A stretch of 6,483 nt of DNA from an uncultured Dorea sp. (lineage in GTDB: Bacteria; Bacillota; Clostridia; Lachnospirales; Lachnospiraceae), in assembly GCA_948844705.1 (NCBI GenBank), contig CAQNVT010000021.1:1-6483 (forward strand), given 5' to 3'. The translations under genes were made by a program, and so were the position numbers. Below, one piece after another: positions 6,460-6,483 of the stretch (its first letter is position 1; each line of letters starts with the position of its first letter). A model generated the notes under the pieces. The model saw only the letters and a program-made list of their open reading frames with translations. It ran no database searches and was not told the DNA's origin.

Positions 6460-6483
6460 CAAAAAGAATCTGATGGAAGAACT

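Overview
The window (6,483 bases) looks like chromosomal DNA of a gut-type Lachnospiraceae or related Clostridia. The reasons are moderate GC, strong AGGAGG-type ribosome binding sites, tightly packed genes on one strand, and a gene set typical of these bacteria: an FtsX-type ABC permease, a cytosolic BMP-like protein, a CsoR repressor and a DacF-like secreted protein. The genus cannot be fixed from sequence reading alone. All recognised genes lie on the + strand.

Layout. Positions 1-93 are T/C-rich and do not look coding. They hold four spaced TTTTCC-type motifs and end in CA, which resembles the terminus of an insertion sequence, possibly IS21-like. At about 94 the sequence becomes the last 14 codons of what appears to be an ABC transporter ATPase, ending at 139. 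The stop codon of that tail overlaps a TTG start at 136, which opens a large two-module FtsX-family permease (136-2487). Next come a HAD phosphatase (2511-3236), a cytosolic ParB-like/BMP fusion protein (3293-5221) with its own likely promoter, and a closely linked calcineurin-like metallophosphoesterase (5230-5847). After a 60-base gap with an inverted repeat is a CsoR/FrmR-family metal sensor (5908-6210). Last is the start of a secreted protein (6289-6459) with a signal peptide and a 9-base tandem repeat. Its reading frame stops exactly where a D-Ala-D-Ala carboxypeptidase domain would be expected to begin.

How the genes may work together. The ATPase tail and permease are the two halves of one ABC exporter or peptide-sensing system, which appears to have lost its ATPase at this locus. 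The BMP-like protein and the metallophosphoesterase are 8 bases apart and probably co-transcribed. The first has a nucleoside-binding fold but no signal peptide and carries a ParB/sulfiredoxin-like N-terminal region, so the pair could form a cytosolic ligand-sensing and phosphoester-hydrolysing unit. This is inference and the most interesting part of the window. The CsoR-like repressor has the Cys-His-Cys set of copper sensors, but no copper transporter or chaperone is visible nearby. Both window ends look like breaks in genes (a possible IS terminus on the left, a frame break on the right), so the window may be a whole assembly contig bounded by repeats.
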